Assembly: GCA_005281725.1 (NCBI GenBank)
Contig: SSBO01000008.1
Location: 2,480,001 to 2,544,000 of the forward strand
Origin: Wuchereria bancrofti
Taxonomy: Eukaryota; Nematoda; Chromadorea; Rhabditida; Onchocercidae
Length of the DNA stretch: 64,000 nucleotides
Direction: 5' to 3'
The translations under genes were made by a program, and so were the position numbers. Position 1 is the first letter of the stretch, and every line of letters begins with the position of its first letter. This document shows positions 1-12,986 of the stretch, piece after piece. The notes beneath the pieces were generated by a model that was not told the DNA's origin, did no database searches, and saw nothing but the letters and a program-made list of their open reading frames with translations.

Positions 1-112
1 TAACTCATTCTCACTTTTACTATTTACTCAATAAAACTAATAATAAATGAATGTCAAATGTAACAGTTTGCTTTATTAATAGCAAATGTATTTTTAAGCA
101 AAATACACATAC

Positions 113-3100
113 CGTTGAAGCAAGCGTAACCAATTGGAAATACCTAAACAGGAATTAAAACTTATGATGATAATTTTTCCAAAGTTAAGGAAGAATTAGC
201 TACGAAGTTAAAAAAAATATGTTATGTTTATATCAATTAGCTAATTTTAACAGATTATCGTTTTTGTATATGTATATGGAAATTCATCATGTTCAATATC
301 TAAATTGTTAGCTACAACAGCTATATGACTGTGATGAATGTTTTAAAGCTTTACTTTGGAATAGGATAGGTATTAAGGAAATAAAGAAGCTATGAAAGCT
401 TGATGACTAGTGAGAAAATTTAAGATCGTCAATTTGTTGCATTTGGAAGAATAATTTCAAAATATTCCAAACAAGAAATAGCATACTATTAATTTAGGAA
501 TAGGTAAATGCTCATTGGAAGAAATGAAAATTAATTATCTTAAAGTATCAAAAAGCATAGGAAAATCAACATTAGAGGTCAGAAGTGATAGGTATATTAG
601 AAGTTACCAAGCGTGAAACAACGTCAATTCGCTTGGAGCGTTCTTTGTAGCGTCGGACAAATGGTCGGAAACACCACCAAGAACGGGAAGGCGTCATAAT
701 AGCAGTTGCTGATACTAAGGGTTGATAACCGGATGAGTAATCCATATGATTAGCATGTTTTGAAAACTGTAAAATAGCATTTGGAAAGCAATAGAGAAAT
801 CCTCTTATGCTCTATATGCCGCAGTTATGCTATCAGAATTTCATGTTATCAGATTCAATCTGATAAACAAATACAGTTGAGTAATTGAACTCAACAAAAG
901 TCTTGCCATTTCTTTCATTCGAATTGACAATTTCATTAAGTTATTATGAAAATGTCACAAGTTACAAAGCCATCTTCTAATCACAACACAATTGTATAAT
1001 TAAAATTATTTGTCCAAACATTTTCAGAATGAAATATATTATTATTATTACTACACCATTTCATCTGGTCCACCTCATTTAGGACAATGGTGACATAATG
1101 ACAAGACTAAAATTGTGAGATGCATTTCAGGCGGCCTAAAACGAACCTAAAACGAACCATTCGATGTCCGGCGGTTACATCCTTTCTTGCCGCATAATTG
1201 ACCAAAGCAAATTCAAGCAATGCACCAAAAATGAATGCTAAGCAAACACCAATCCAAACATCTATTGCCTAAATTACTTCTTATCTAAAAGTAACATACT
1301 GCTAGGTAAGTTCTATTCGTTAATGCGCTAAAGATGATTGAAGTTTGCTTCTTTTTTTAGCTCTTAATTTCTCAGAGTTCTGAGAATCAAAGATCAGGTT
1401 TGATTTTTAATTGGTATTAATGAGTTTACTTGTTGTCAAATTCAATTTGGTATTAAAATTTCATTGTATAATTAGAGTTAAAAAATTGTGTAAGTATTTC
1501 ATCAAAGATATTTATTAGTAAGTGCTATTTTTTCTTTTTGAATTTAAACAATTTTCTTTTTTTTTTTTCAAGGAAGGTTAATTGGGAGAAAATATATCAA
1601 AAACTAAAGTTCAAATCTACTAAAGCTAAGCCATTTAAAAGCAATAAAAACAACAATGAAATGACAACACTAAAGCCTTCACTATTACATTTTTTTTTTT
1701 TGGATTATTGACGGGATAATTTCAATAATTTAAATAATAAGCAATTAAAGCAAATAAATATGAAAAAAAAATAAGCAAATTAAGCATAAATTAATCCTTC
1801 AAATAATCTCGCGATGCTATCAGCTTATTTTTTTTTCTTTTTTTTTGCAAAAAAATATATCAGGAACCTTTGTATAGGAAACAGGGGGAAGTTTAGCGTT
1901 GATACCCGAACTTTGTGTGGTCATCGTTAGAAGAGTTGTTACACCTGAAAACATTTGAGACACACACAATATACACCAAATTATGCAGAAATGATGCATA
2001 TTATTTCTATTAAAATCTTCGGGGGAAAAAAAAAGAAAGAAAGAATCAAAAAACAAACAAAACAAAAACAACGGGATGATTTATTATTTATTATTTATTT
2101 TTTGAAAGAGCGTTTCATACCAAGGGTAACACGAGCAGGCACCGAATCCTTGTCGAGCCAAAAGCTTACCCATGAAACAATAACCAGCATGAATGATGGT
2201 ATGTAGAGCTGAAATTTTACACTAGCATACAAATTAAAGGGGAAAACAAAAAAAACACTTAACTGTTGCAAATTATCAAAAAAAAAAAAAACAACATTGG
2301 GAGAACATCATGACATTTGAGAAGCTTTTGTTGACGTCACGTTGGACCAATGAATAATCTATTATAATCATTGGTTGTTCTTCTGTATGATGGTCAAAAT
2401 GATAAGAAAAATTATAAATTTATTTTCTAATTTATGTTTTTGGGCAATTGTTAATAAAAGAAAAAAAAAGAAAGATGAAAATCAAGAAGATTGAACTTAT
2501 AGCTAAGCTTAAATTAATCTTTTACCAAAACTAATACCAAAATCTAAATTTTGTCAACATTGAGCTTTTATTGTTAAAATGTTCACACAAATTAATGGTG
2601 AGCTATTTTGGGTAATTGTGTACAACTACCGAAACAAATTAATCACAAAGGGTAAAATGTTTCAGATAGCACAGCACACACCTGCAAAAGATAGTAGCTG
2701 AATTCACGTCGTAAAATCATTTTTGTCCTCAAACAGCTATATTCACCTGAAATTGTTAGCATCGACACTAGACACCGGTAAAAGCCATGCAAATAATTTG
2801 TCTTATCATTGGATAATTTTTGTAAATTCATTAAGAAATAAATTATACTATACCTGTATTAGTTTTACTTGTACAGTAATCCGTCATAACATCTTGAAGC
2901 TCAAAACTTGGCAAACTTTGCCGTAAGCCTTCCTTCTGTTGAATTGGATTCTTTAGCTTCCATTCGTATTTAATATCATCAGTGGTGTAAGCATCTTTAA
3001 AAATGAAAAATAAAATGCAAATTTTACACTTTCCTATGAGATAGCTAAAGTAACTTTTTATTAGAAAATGTCAAAGGGTAAAAATCATGAAATTGGATGA

Positions 3101-6100
3101 AAAAAATGCTTGAAGATTTTGTAATATTTTAAGGTAATAAATTAATAATAATATATTGCGATAATCTCTTCTGAACAGTCAGAGAGCAAAAAGGAAAGAT
3201 CTCAAATGAAGTTATCTTTTGCAAAAAATTCTAGAAGATTGTTTTTTTTTTTCTCAATTTAACTGTTTTCTCACTTTTGATCCATAAACAAAAGTATACA
3301 AAATTTTATGCCTAATTGTTTTGATGGAATTTTCTACCATGAAAATTCTAGAATTAAAAACAAAATGAAACATATTTTTTAAAATCTTTTGAAATCAAAT
3401 TATGATTAATCTATCAATAAGTAGTGAAATTATCTTCCAATGTAGAAAACTGGAATAAAAAATTTTAACATACAACTGGCAAGATCGATAAGACATGTTT
3501 GTCGATCCAACGGATAATATTCCAATGACATCGGACACGATAACACTAATGAAAGCCTGAAGTAATGTTGTCAAATGAAAATGAGAAAATTTCCAAATTC
3601 TGAAATGAGAAGAATTAAGTGAAATTTAACGATACTGAATCAATTTTACAATTTTCCAAATTTTCCAGCTAATTAATTAAGCCATTTTATTCCATATGTA
3701 ACTCTAGGATACTTCCACAACTCTTATTAATATTTTTCACAGTGACGGAAAATATGCAAAACTAAATTTGTAACAGGTAACAAAACAAATAAACAAATAA
3801 ATAAACAATCACCTAACACTGTACAATATTTGACCATCGGGATGTATTCTAATAAGCACATTAGGCTTATCAATAAGATGTCGTCTTGCTTCTCTGTAAT
3901 AATATTAGCAATTATTGCTTTCATATTATCATAGCAAAATAAAAAAATCATTATAGTTATTGTTAGATAATTAATCATAATTATTCTTGTAATTTTTATC
4001 ATCAAATTATTATCATGATAGCTTTATTATTTATCTTTATAATAAGCTTTATTATTAATTCTTTGGAAGGGAATATTGATTTCTAAAGATCATCGATATA
4101 TTTTGCAGCAATTTACAATCTTTCAAAAACCTTAATAGCATGCATTAATCTCTGTGATCTAATATAATAATCAATTTATATTAATATTTGTAATTTTTGA
4201 TCACTTTTTTTAGCAAAAGTAAACTTTTCATTTTGGAAGAAAGTATCTGGCATCCAAATTTGTTGTGTTAAATCAGCCTGTTCACTTGCTGCTAGTACCA
4301 CGAACGGTGGTACTTGCGTATTTTCGTCCGCTAAACGTCCGTACGCCAATCGCGCATCATTCCATTCTTCTCGAAAAGTAAACTGTGCGCTGTATTCCAT
4401 ATTAACATCATCAATTTTTGAAATTGATCGTAAATATATGTTTACAGAGACCAACACTGGACCACCCGTATCTGAATGAATAATCCTAGATGAAACTACG
4501 TTGAAAATTAAAACTTCATCTTATCAAGTTATATCAGTTTGATATTGACAAATTGATATTTTTGTCAAAGTTATTAAAATTTAATAATTTTCCTTAAAAC
4601 ATCTTTACTTAAAAGCTATTGAATACAGTTCTATTATTTCTTTTGCATACTTTCAGCATCGCATATAAAAATTTGCATTTAAGAGAAAATCTCTGCAAAT
4701 TTTGCCACAAAAATTTAATAAACAAATAGTAAATTTTATTCATTTATTTATTAATGAACTTTAAGAATTTTGCTTTTTATTATTGCTAGTTAGAGTATTT
4801 CTTGCAATTCTGATATTCTATTTCAACTTCAATTCCATATCTTTTCAATTGGATCCTTTTTAAAGCAGATTAATGCCCATGCAAATGCATGTGTGATTCA
4901 TTTAAAGGTCTGTTTCAGATAAACAAAATACATCGAAAGAGGAGGAATTTGCGGGATTAATTTACTAAGTATACAAGAAAATTCCCAGAGGATTTTTTCT
5001 AAATGAAAAGATTTTCATGCAAAAAAAAAAAGAGTGCCTACTTATGACTGTTAAGATTAGGACTTGGAAATTATTCAACCGTTGACAAATTTCAATTTCT
5101 CAACAGTTAACTTTAAATTAATGGCAATATTGAGAGGGAATGGAAAGAAAGTAGTTGAAAGGGAAAGAATTAAAGTTCAAAAATAGAAATTAACATGCAT
5201 GATATATTTGAAAATAAACTCAGCAAGTAATCTAAAAGATGACTCATGAACATTTTTAAAAAATTTTAACATTCTAATTTCTATTGCGTAGTTAAATTTA
5301 TAAAGAAATTTCATAGTTTTCATCTAATTAATTTTCATTCATCGTTTTAATCTCTAACTGCAGATGTTTTACTTCATGACTAGCTAACTTTGATTAATTA
5401 ATCTGATTAATCAGAATCAGTAACATTGCATTTTTGAATTTTTCGCAACTTTAAAGTGTTTTCAAACTTTAAGAGAAATAATAACTTTGGAAGATCATAG
5501 ACTATCATTTATTACTCACTATCAGTGCTAATTTTTAATATACTCATCTATAATGCAAGCGAAACATAAACAGCTGTACGTATTATATTTCATAATCTTT
5601 GCTAAATTTAAAAATTTCTTCTGTAAAATTATCTCACCTGCACTTTTTTTCTATCAAAATTTCTGGTATCTATTGCTAAGATATATGATAATGCTTAACG
5701 ATTTCAAGTAATCAATTTCTTCTTTTTTCTTCTTCTGTGAATTTTGAATTTTTTGAGTATTAAATTACATCGCCAGGAAAATGCAACAACATATTCAAAG
5801 GAATAAAAATATTTGTTATTATGATGGATCGGATAATGAATCGAACTGATAATTTTATAATTTGAAGAATTTTTACTAATTCACAAAATATTGTGGCTCT
5901 TATTTCATCTTCAAAGTGTTTCCTTAATTAGTTTCAGCTCAGAAGTGTCATGCAAAAAGGGAGAAGTACTTCGTTAAGATGTTTGTTGATTGAAAAAGAA
6001 GAAAATTTTTCCAATCAATTACTCCTAATATTTTCAATCAGAAATTTTGCTTCCAAAATTCAAGAAACTCATAGTTATAAGAAAGGATGAAACTAACATT

Positions 6101-6944
6101 TAGGAAGGTTTAGTTTAAAGGTATCAAATGATACAAATAAAACCAAAAATCATACAAAAAGTTTCTTGCAAAAATTAGTAGCATAAGTATATATATCTAA
6201 ACAAATGCATAAATATATTTACTTATTTACGTACGTCTATTAAAAAAAAAAATTAATTTTAAAGAGAAAAACAATTCAAACATAATTAAATCTTTGAAAA
6301 AAAGCATATATTTCCCAAAATATTAAACGAAATCTTGAAATAATTTTATTTATTCTTTATTAAAATTAAAAAAAAAGAAAATATTTATCTTCAAGTAATG
6401 AATACGTGAGCTAGAGAAGATGTAATGAGGAATTATTGAAATTTTACGATAATAACAAATATTATTTATCCTTTAATTTTAAATATATTTTAGGGGAAAA
6501 AAAATAAATGAAATTGAGATTCAGCAAAGGAATAAGTTCAGACCAAAAATAAAAGAAGCACATAATGATTTTTTTTTTTTGAATGAAATTAAAATTACGA
6601 AAATTCAAGTACGTACTCTTAGTTCACTAATCTAAAAACAACAACAAATAAAATAAGGGCAAACTAAGTTTAAAACAAAGGTTAACATATTGATGATGAT
6701 AAAACTTTTAAATCTTTAAAGATTACGGTTGTCTTCATAAAACAATATAATATGAAAAAAAAAACAATAAAGCAAATAAAAAAAGAATTTATATACCTGG
6801 CCAAGACAGATTATTACCACGTGGTCGTACACGCCAATCATAATCTTTTAACGTTCGTTGGATGATTTCTTGTTCTTTCAATTTTTTTTTTGCCATAACA
6901 AGAATTAAAATTGTAAAATTCCAACAAATCATACAACCATTCAT
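113..6944 (-). CDS. glc-2: Glutamate-gated chloride channel beta subunit (GLC-2-like), 3' end missing
   Basis: Cys-loop anion channel subunit of neuron and muscle membranes, gated by glutamate; family members are the avermectin targets. Eleven phase-consistent exons (transcript order): 6944-6797, 4471-4225, 3893-3813, 3556-3474, 2994-2854, 2746-2682, 2208-2121, 1944-1868, 1268-1158, 766-608, 143-113, about 410 codons. A short signal peptide ([18 protein letters not shown]) is followed by [48 protein letters not shown] and the Cys loop [15 protein letters not shown]. The second disulfide pair typical of GluCl/GlyR is [13 protein letters not shown]2 carries [14 protein letters not shown], the anion-channel signature; M3 is in the 1268-1158 exon. 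M4 starts in a 31-nt exon ([10 protein letters not shown]) and must finish beyond the left edge, about 25 residues short of the usual 430-440. An acceptor 22 nt upstream of the ATG suggests a spliced 5' UTR. The beta (glc-2) identity rests on the motif run around TFREEW..ARLAYGR and is strong. Confidence 0.92.
2332..2339. promoter_or_regulatory. CRE-type palindrome TGACGTCA in GluCl intron
   Basis: Exact TGACGTCA followed eight bases later by ACCAATGAAT. Situated between the exons for M1 and the pre-M1 segment. Functional status unknown. Confidence 0.3.
4472..6796 (-). other. Large first coding intron of the GluCl gene
   Basis: A 2.3-kb intron between the signal-peptide exon and the first ligand-domain exon; the other introns visible in this gene are 0.1-0.7 kb. 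The flanking splice sites give codon G|AT (Asp) in the conserved SWPDTGGP stretch. It is AT-rich with homopolymer runs and no coding stretch that I could recognise on either strand. Enhancers or an internal promoter are possible but not visible. Confidence 0.7.
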
Positions 6945-7727
6945 AATTGTAAAATTTTTCCTAAAAAAAAAATAAATAAATAAAAACTTGATGAAATATT
7001 CATTCATTCATTCATATTTTTTCTTGCTTCCTTTTCTAACTTTTTACTTTTTTTTTTCTTCAATATTAGAGAAGAAAATGGCAAATAGTAAAACAAAAGT
7101 CATGAGAATAATTGATTTGCTTTTTACAAGTAGCATGAAAAATGAAGTACGAAATGACTTACTTACACACAAGATGGTTAATTTGATTGTTAGTTGTGAA
7201 AAATTAGCCTTTTAGATTAAAGCAGGCACTTGTTATTGTCAAAAGTAACTTTACTACACCCTAGAAAAATGTGTCATTTTTTGATGCATAACAAATCAAT
7301 AAGTAACAAATAAAAGAAGGAAAAAAAATCTATGATAGATTATTTTCTTCTATGATAGATTAAATTATTTGTTTACATGCTTGTAACAATCATTTATTTA
7401 TTACTATAGAACAAAAAATTACTAAAAATAAATATGATATGATAAGAGTAATCATAATGATATATTTTTGATATAGATACACACAGAGAGTTTATAATCT
7501 TATGATATTAGTTTTGTGAATATTAAAGTTATTTCTGGGTATACTTTAACACTGATTTTTTTTTCACATGATTATTAATATTATTTATATTTTTTTGTAT
7601 GATTATTAACATTATTTATATTTTAACAAGATATTTAAGCTCATATATTTGACTTAATTAAATGTTTTAATAATTTTTCAATTTTAATAGCAAATATATT
7701 ATTCCTAAATAATCATCTGTTCATGGA

Positions 7728-7779
7728 GTACGGTAACGATAGTAGTAAAATGTAGTACGGTAATGATAGTAGTAAAAGT
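7728..7779. repeat. Two-copy direct repeat, about 24 bp
   Basis: The phrase AGTACGGTAA(C/T)GATAGTAGTAAAA occurs twice in succession with one substitution. Small local duplication without coding content. Confidence 0.7.
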
Positions 7780-10413
7780 AAAAAAATTTTAGTCGGATAG
7801 AAGGAATAATCATCAAAATATCATTCTTGGCTTATTCAGCAAACCACCTGTATACGACAGCCTCTTTGCCTCCCTTTTCTGCTTAAATTATCAATGAAGC
7901 AGTCCTACTTTTTTTTTTTTTTTTTTTTTTTAATGATGGAAAGCTTCCGTTGCTTTCCAAAATGCAATATCTTTCTGCTTGCCAATAAGTAAGTGTCTCC
8001 ATGCCTGTCACACTTAGCTATGTGCCACATTTCCTTTGCTACATAGCCAATAGCTCACCAATTAAGGCCAGTACCCAAGCTCGAAAAATTGGTTACTCAA
8101 TTCAAAAAGTGTCATCTCTGTATCCTTTTTCTCCTTCTCTTTCATATACAAATATATTGAAATAAATCTATTTAAAAAAGTTGACAAGTTTATATTGTTT
8201 TACATTTTATTTTACAATGAAAATGGCTACCTACGATTCATTTCTTAATTTTAAGCCTAATTTTAGGTATAAAAAAAAAGGCCTAAATGTGTACGCATTT
8301 ATATATATCTTAAAAATAAAAGTGCAAATTTGGCTGTCGTAGTTAAAATGAACAATTTTATTTGCTGCATAATAGTTTAGATGTCTATGTTCATCATCTT
8401 AAGTAGACACCTGCAAAAGAATGACCTGTCAACATTTCTTCTCAAAAAAAAAAAAGAAGCAAAGTTAGCTCAAACTAAATGTTTGAATGAGTGAGCAAAA
8501 TGGAAAATTTAATGATCTGACTGAAGCATAATTGAAGCGCAGTGTACCTTCGATGACATCATGAAGACACTACGTATTAACACAATTACTGAAAATGTCA
8601 GAAGGAAAATTTTTCCATATTTCAAAATAAGAAGATATTTCCTTTTTCTTTTTTTTCTTCTAAATTTCTAAATAATTTTTGAGAAAAAAATATCGAAATC
8701 ATTGCTTAATGACATATATATATATTTGCTCACTTTTTTTTCGAAAATTTTCTTAATTAAAAATCCTCCTTCATTTGTGCATTAAAGCTTACGCACTAAT
8801 TGTCATCTTTATTTAATTAACTTTTTCCTTTCTACGAAAGAATTGAAGGATGAAACGAAACATACAAGGGATCACCTAAATATTTAACATTTCTAAAATG
8901 ATACAAATTAAAAATTTCAACAAAAAAATTTTTTCAAACATTTTTACTGATATCATTATGATGTGATATTTTGCACTTTAAATTCAAATTTCAAAAATTT
9001 TTTTCAACTTCTTTTCCAGTCTCATTTCTAGATATTTCAGTGACAATATTATAAATCTAATCAGTGTATACTAAAACAAAAAGAAAAGTTTAAACTGATT
9101 TGAAGAAGAAAATTGATGAAATGAAATTTGAGGATGATTTAATTTAAAAATGACACAAGTCTAATATAAATAAAATAAAAATTGATTTCATAAAAAAAAA
9201 AAAGAAAAAAAAAACTTTAATCACTTTCTTTCTCAGTTCACCGTAAATAAACTGATTGATCTCGTAGAGGTGTAAATGTCTGTGAAGTGTCAATTATGCA
9301 AACTGCGCTTCACATAACACTTCCTTCAACTCATATAGTGCAATTTTTTTTTTTTTTTTTCACTTCAACTTTTGAATGAATTCATCATTTTAATCTCTCA
9401 AAGATCTTTTTTCTTTTCAATTTGTCTGTCATCTTTACCTTAAATCATTACATCAAATCTATTCCATCATTATTATTTTTTTTCAATGGTTAAAATTAAG
9501 TAGCATTTTGAAAGCATACTAGCGTAAAAGTTTTTTTTTTTTCCTTTTTTAAATTAATGCAAATCATAAAATTTATCTCAATTCATGCTCATACCGTAAT
9601 ATTTTCTCGTCAGTTTAGCATATTGATTGATTGTTATTTATCTAAGTAAAGTTAAGTAATAATAATGCCAACAAAAAATGCTTCCATTAAGTTGCAGTAA
9701 ATTTTTTTCAATGCTATTCGACAATTTCCTATTTTTCATTGCTGCTAAGTAAATAAATTTAAAAGATTGACAATAACTAATAGCTAAATCAATTTTCGTT
9801 GACTCATTTTTTTTTCTTTTTTTTTGTCCTCTTTATAAATTTTAAAAAAAAAAAAAAAAAAAATGGAAATTGAACAAAGTAAAAAAAAAAAAAAGAAATC
9901 ACAATTCAATGAATGATTACAAAAAGTGATTTGATTTTGCTATTCTGAACTTTTATTTAAATTCCCGAAAATATAATGAATTGATAAATTTAGTGTTCCA
10001 AACTAACAATGCATATTAATTAATGGTTCTTTTTATAAATGCTAAATAAATTAGACTCCAAAGGAATAATTTTCAATTAAAAAAAAAAAAATTTTTACTG
10101 TTATAACAGAGAGATATGAGGTGGAATTTATCCTTTTTTTTTCTTTTTCTCAACTTCCAGTGTATTTTTTTGTCAAAATATAATGAAATTTACATCACAA
10201 CACCATTTGTTGGGTTTAAAAATTTAGACTCACTCACCACTACTAGTATGCTTTCAATTTTTAACATTCAAAATTGTGAAATCAACGAAAATATTAGCAA
10301 AAATGCCTTCCAGCTTGAGGAACAACTGCCCGGGCTTTGTTTTTCTTTTTTTTTATCTGAACAGCAACTAGGCTTATGTTTATCGAAAAAAAAAATTTTT
10401 GGCTTCAAATGAT

Positions 10414-10449
<36 letters not shown>
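10414..10449. repeat. (AGAT)n microsatellite
   Basis: Nine or so uninterrupted tetranucleotide units of AGAT. Likely length-polymorphic between individuals. Confidence 0.95.
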
Positions 10450-11250
10450 ATGAGAGTCACCACGAACCTAAAAATATTTTTTCCATTAAAATTTTTAGAA
10501 ATGAGACTTTTATTTATTTTTTTTTGAGAGAGAGAGACAGAGGAAAAAAGGAAGGAATTCAAAAATTAATGAAAAAATTTTTGAGAATTTTCAAAAATTT
10601 TTTTAAACTTTGCAACTATAAGAGAGAATATTACAGGCAGAGCAATTACCTTGATTATTTTATTAAAGTGATTGAAAGCAATTTAGACAAAAACTTTTCG
10701 AATGTAATTAAAATGATTCATTTCAGTTCGTATTAAAATCTTTAATGGCTTAAAAGATAAATGAAAAGTAAGCCGTCACTTTTTAACACTGAATCAAGCA
10801 CAATTTTTTGTTTCTTATTTTCATTTTTTAAAATCATATTTCAATTGCTAAAATATCTCAAATAGATGAAATCAAGAAAGATTTAAAATTCTGACAAGTT
10901 TCTTAACTTTGACAAAATGGAATGATGAAGTGATCCTGGCAAAATTTTCCACCTCAATCAATAATATTTTAAAAGAAATATTGGGAAAGTCAACAATGAA
11001 ATAAATTTATCTAACTTTATGGAAAATTGAAATTAATAAAATGATATTGATGCAATAAGCATTCAGTAGGGCAAAAAGCATTTACTTTTGTCATCATTCA
11101 GAATATAACTTAATAAATTTTTAAAATATTAATAATTTTAAGCTATTCGAATAATGCCACTGTACGTTTGCAACATTCCACGTGTAAAGACGTAAACAAA
11201 TTACATTGAATCATTTTCACTTTTTCGAATTTTTTAACAATAAAATTTTA

Positions 11251-11256
11251 TTTATT
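11251..11256 (-). terminator. AATAAA polyadenylation signal of the distal saposin-like gene
   Basis: AATAAA on the minus strand, about a dozen bases after the stop codon at 11,268-11,270. Such short 3' UTRs are common in nematodes. Confidence 0.6.
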
Positions 11257-11267
11257 ATATGAAAAAA

Positions 11268-12197
11268 TTAACAAACACTGATACATAAAACATTTGAATT
11301 GATTTTATTAGCCAAATACAATTGTGATTTATTAATTAGACGGCAGCCTATTGCTTCACAATTAGATATTTCTGTTCCATTTTCAAATAATTCAGCACAA
11401 AAACCATTTACATACTGAAAGATATGGAATAATTAAAAAAATACAATTATAGATAAATTAATTGCAATTATAAATAGAACAAACATTAATTAAATAATTG
11501 ATTAATTAAATTAACTCCACAACTTTGGAAATAATTAATACTTCAGTATTTCAATTTTGTATTTATTATACTAAGAAAAAAGGTATATAAACTTTTTATT
11601 AATTGCAATTATAAATAGAACAAACATTAATTAAATAATTGATTAATTAAATTAACTCCACAACTTTGGAAATAATTAATACTTCAGTATTTCAATTTTG
11701 TATTTATTATACTAAGAAAAAAAGTATACAAACTTTTTATTAATTGCAATTATAAATAGAACAAACATTAATTAAATAATTGATTAATCACCACAACTTT
11801 GGAAATAATTAATACTTCAGTATTTCAATTTTGTATTTATTATACTAAGAAAAAAGGTATATAAACTCTTTATTAATTGCAATTATAAATAGAACAAACA
11901 TTAATTAAATAATTGATTAATTAACTTAACTCCATAACTTTGAGAATAATTAATACTTCAGTATTTCAATTTTGTATTTATTAAACTAAAAAAAAGTATA
12001 TAAACTTTTTATTAATTGCAATTATAAATAGAACAAACATTGTAAGCGCTGTCAAAAATGGTTGTTAATTCTTGATTCAATTGTTCTATGAATACTTTAC
12101 ACGATTCACAGAATAAATATTTTACATTGAAACTGATTGTCGGATTGATTGGAAGTAAAAATACAGTGATTATGATAAGAAGCAATGTATTGGACAT
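11268..12197 (-). CDS. Secreted saposin-like (SapB domain) protein A
   Basis: Two exons, 12197-12039 and 11414-11268, joined in phase 0, giving about 101 residues. The N-terminus MSNTLLLIIITVFLLPINPT is a signal peptide. The mature part is one saposin B domain: FCESC, FC about 25 residues on, NC 13 further on, then VLC and VC, plus one extra Cys in EAIGC, seven in all where the family usually has six. NGT is a possible N-glycosylation site. An acceptor (TTTTGCAG) ends 4 nt before the ATG, which suggests trans-splicing. Known relatives (nematode SPP/caenopore proteins, saposins) bind lipids or permeabilise membranes; which applies here cannot be read from sequence. The single intron is filled by a tandem repeat that copies its own donor. 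Paralogous to the next gene upstream: same architecture and same intron position. Confidence 0.85.
11461..12038. repeat. Intronic tandem repeat, about 133-141 bp, four copies plus partial
   Basis: Starts of the recurring ATTGCAATTATAAATAGAAC lie near 11,461, 11,602, 11,743, 11,876 and 12,014, so the period is 141, 141, 133 and 138. Copies are nearly identical apart from small indels. On the gene strand each copy reproduces the end of exon 1 (AAT) plus the donor GTTTGTTC. The array makes up almost the whole intron of the saposin-like gene. Confidence 0.95.
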
Positions 12198-12201
12198 TAT
12201 A

Positions 12202-12209
12202 CTGCAAAA
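12202..12209 (-). promoter_or_regulatory. Splice acceptor next to the start codon (probable trans-splice site)
   Basis: Minus-strand TTTTGCAG ends 4 nt before the ATG of saposin-like gene A. No upstream coding exon was found, so a spliced-leader acceptor is the simplest reading; a 5' UTR intron would look the same. Confidence 0.55.
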
Positions 12210-12965
12210 TTAATGAATATATTAAAATTCCAAATTAAAATCAATTTTCAATATGAAGTATTTTTTATTCAAACATTTTAATGATGACTACAAGGAATTA
12301 TAGTTTCAGTAATTCTTCTCTTGAATACTTCTCTTGGAAAAAGTATTTAAGTAATAAAATATAAACAATTCAGTTCAGATATTGTGTAAAAATGAAAACC
12401 AAAAAAAAAAGTAGCCTATATAAGAGTCCTTAATAAAGAATTCAAAATAATTACAATTAAATATAAGAAGTACTCATTATGTTGATGTGATAGTAGAAGT
12501 ATTGTTTATCCGTTAACAATGTTATCATTGATGCTACTGATAAGAAATAGAAAACACCGAAATTGTTATTGAAGTGTTTTACTAAAACAACTAATTATTG
12601 TAACAGATGAAACTTCCATACAACTATTTGTAGATGGTTTATTCAAGAAATTTTATCAAAAATTCTTCATTTTCCAAAAGCTAAAACATTTGTAACAGAT
12701 ATTCTACCTAAACAGATAATATTAAGTTTTTAAAATGGATTATACTATCTTATTGTTTTACCAAATATTGTGTCGTTAATCGTTAGCATTAAAGTTCAAA
12801 TTAAAGTTTCGCAAATATTCTCTCTAAAAATGCAATTCAAAAAGTTATATTAGAGAGGAGAGAGAGAGAGAGAAGAAGAAGAAAAGATTCAAACATAGCT
12901 TATAGTTCAATCTTTTATAGTTGCATAGCTTTAATTTGCAATAATGTTTTTTAGAGAAATATCAT
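12210..12965. other. Spacer between the two saposin-like genes
   Basis: About 790 bp from the stop codon of gene B to the start of gene A. Contains a (GA)n tract around 12,855-12,875 and no recognisable gene. The genes point the same way, so co-transcription is conceivable, but the spacing is longer than typical C. elegans operons. Confidence 0.6.
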
Positions 12966-12971
12966 TTTATT
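12966..12971 (-). terminator. AATAAA polyadenylation signal of saposin-like gene B
   Basis: AATAAA on the minus strand about 15 bases after the TGA stop of gene B. Confidence 0.6.
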
Positions 12972-12986
12972 AATAACTTTATAAAA

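Larger units (their letters stand above)
7008..11250. other. Intergenic region upstream of the GluCl gene
   Basis: About 4.2 kb without a gene I can support. It should contain the promoter and any 5' UTR exons of the minus-strand GluCl gene. Poly(T)/poly(A) runs are frequent (for example 7,910-7,932 and 9,843-9,863). A less AT-rich island lies at about 7,930-8,110. Open frames here are short and consist of Phe/Lys/Asn-rich translations of homopolymer-rich DNA. Confidence 0.6.

Noticed and set aside
10116..10412. A 98-codon plus-strand frame
   Set aside because: Homopolymer-rich, no domain, no plausible gene context; chance frame.
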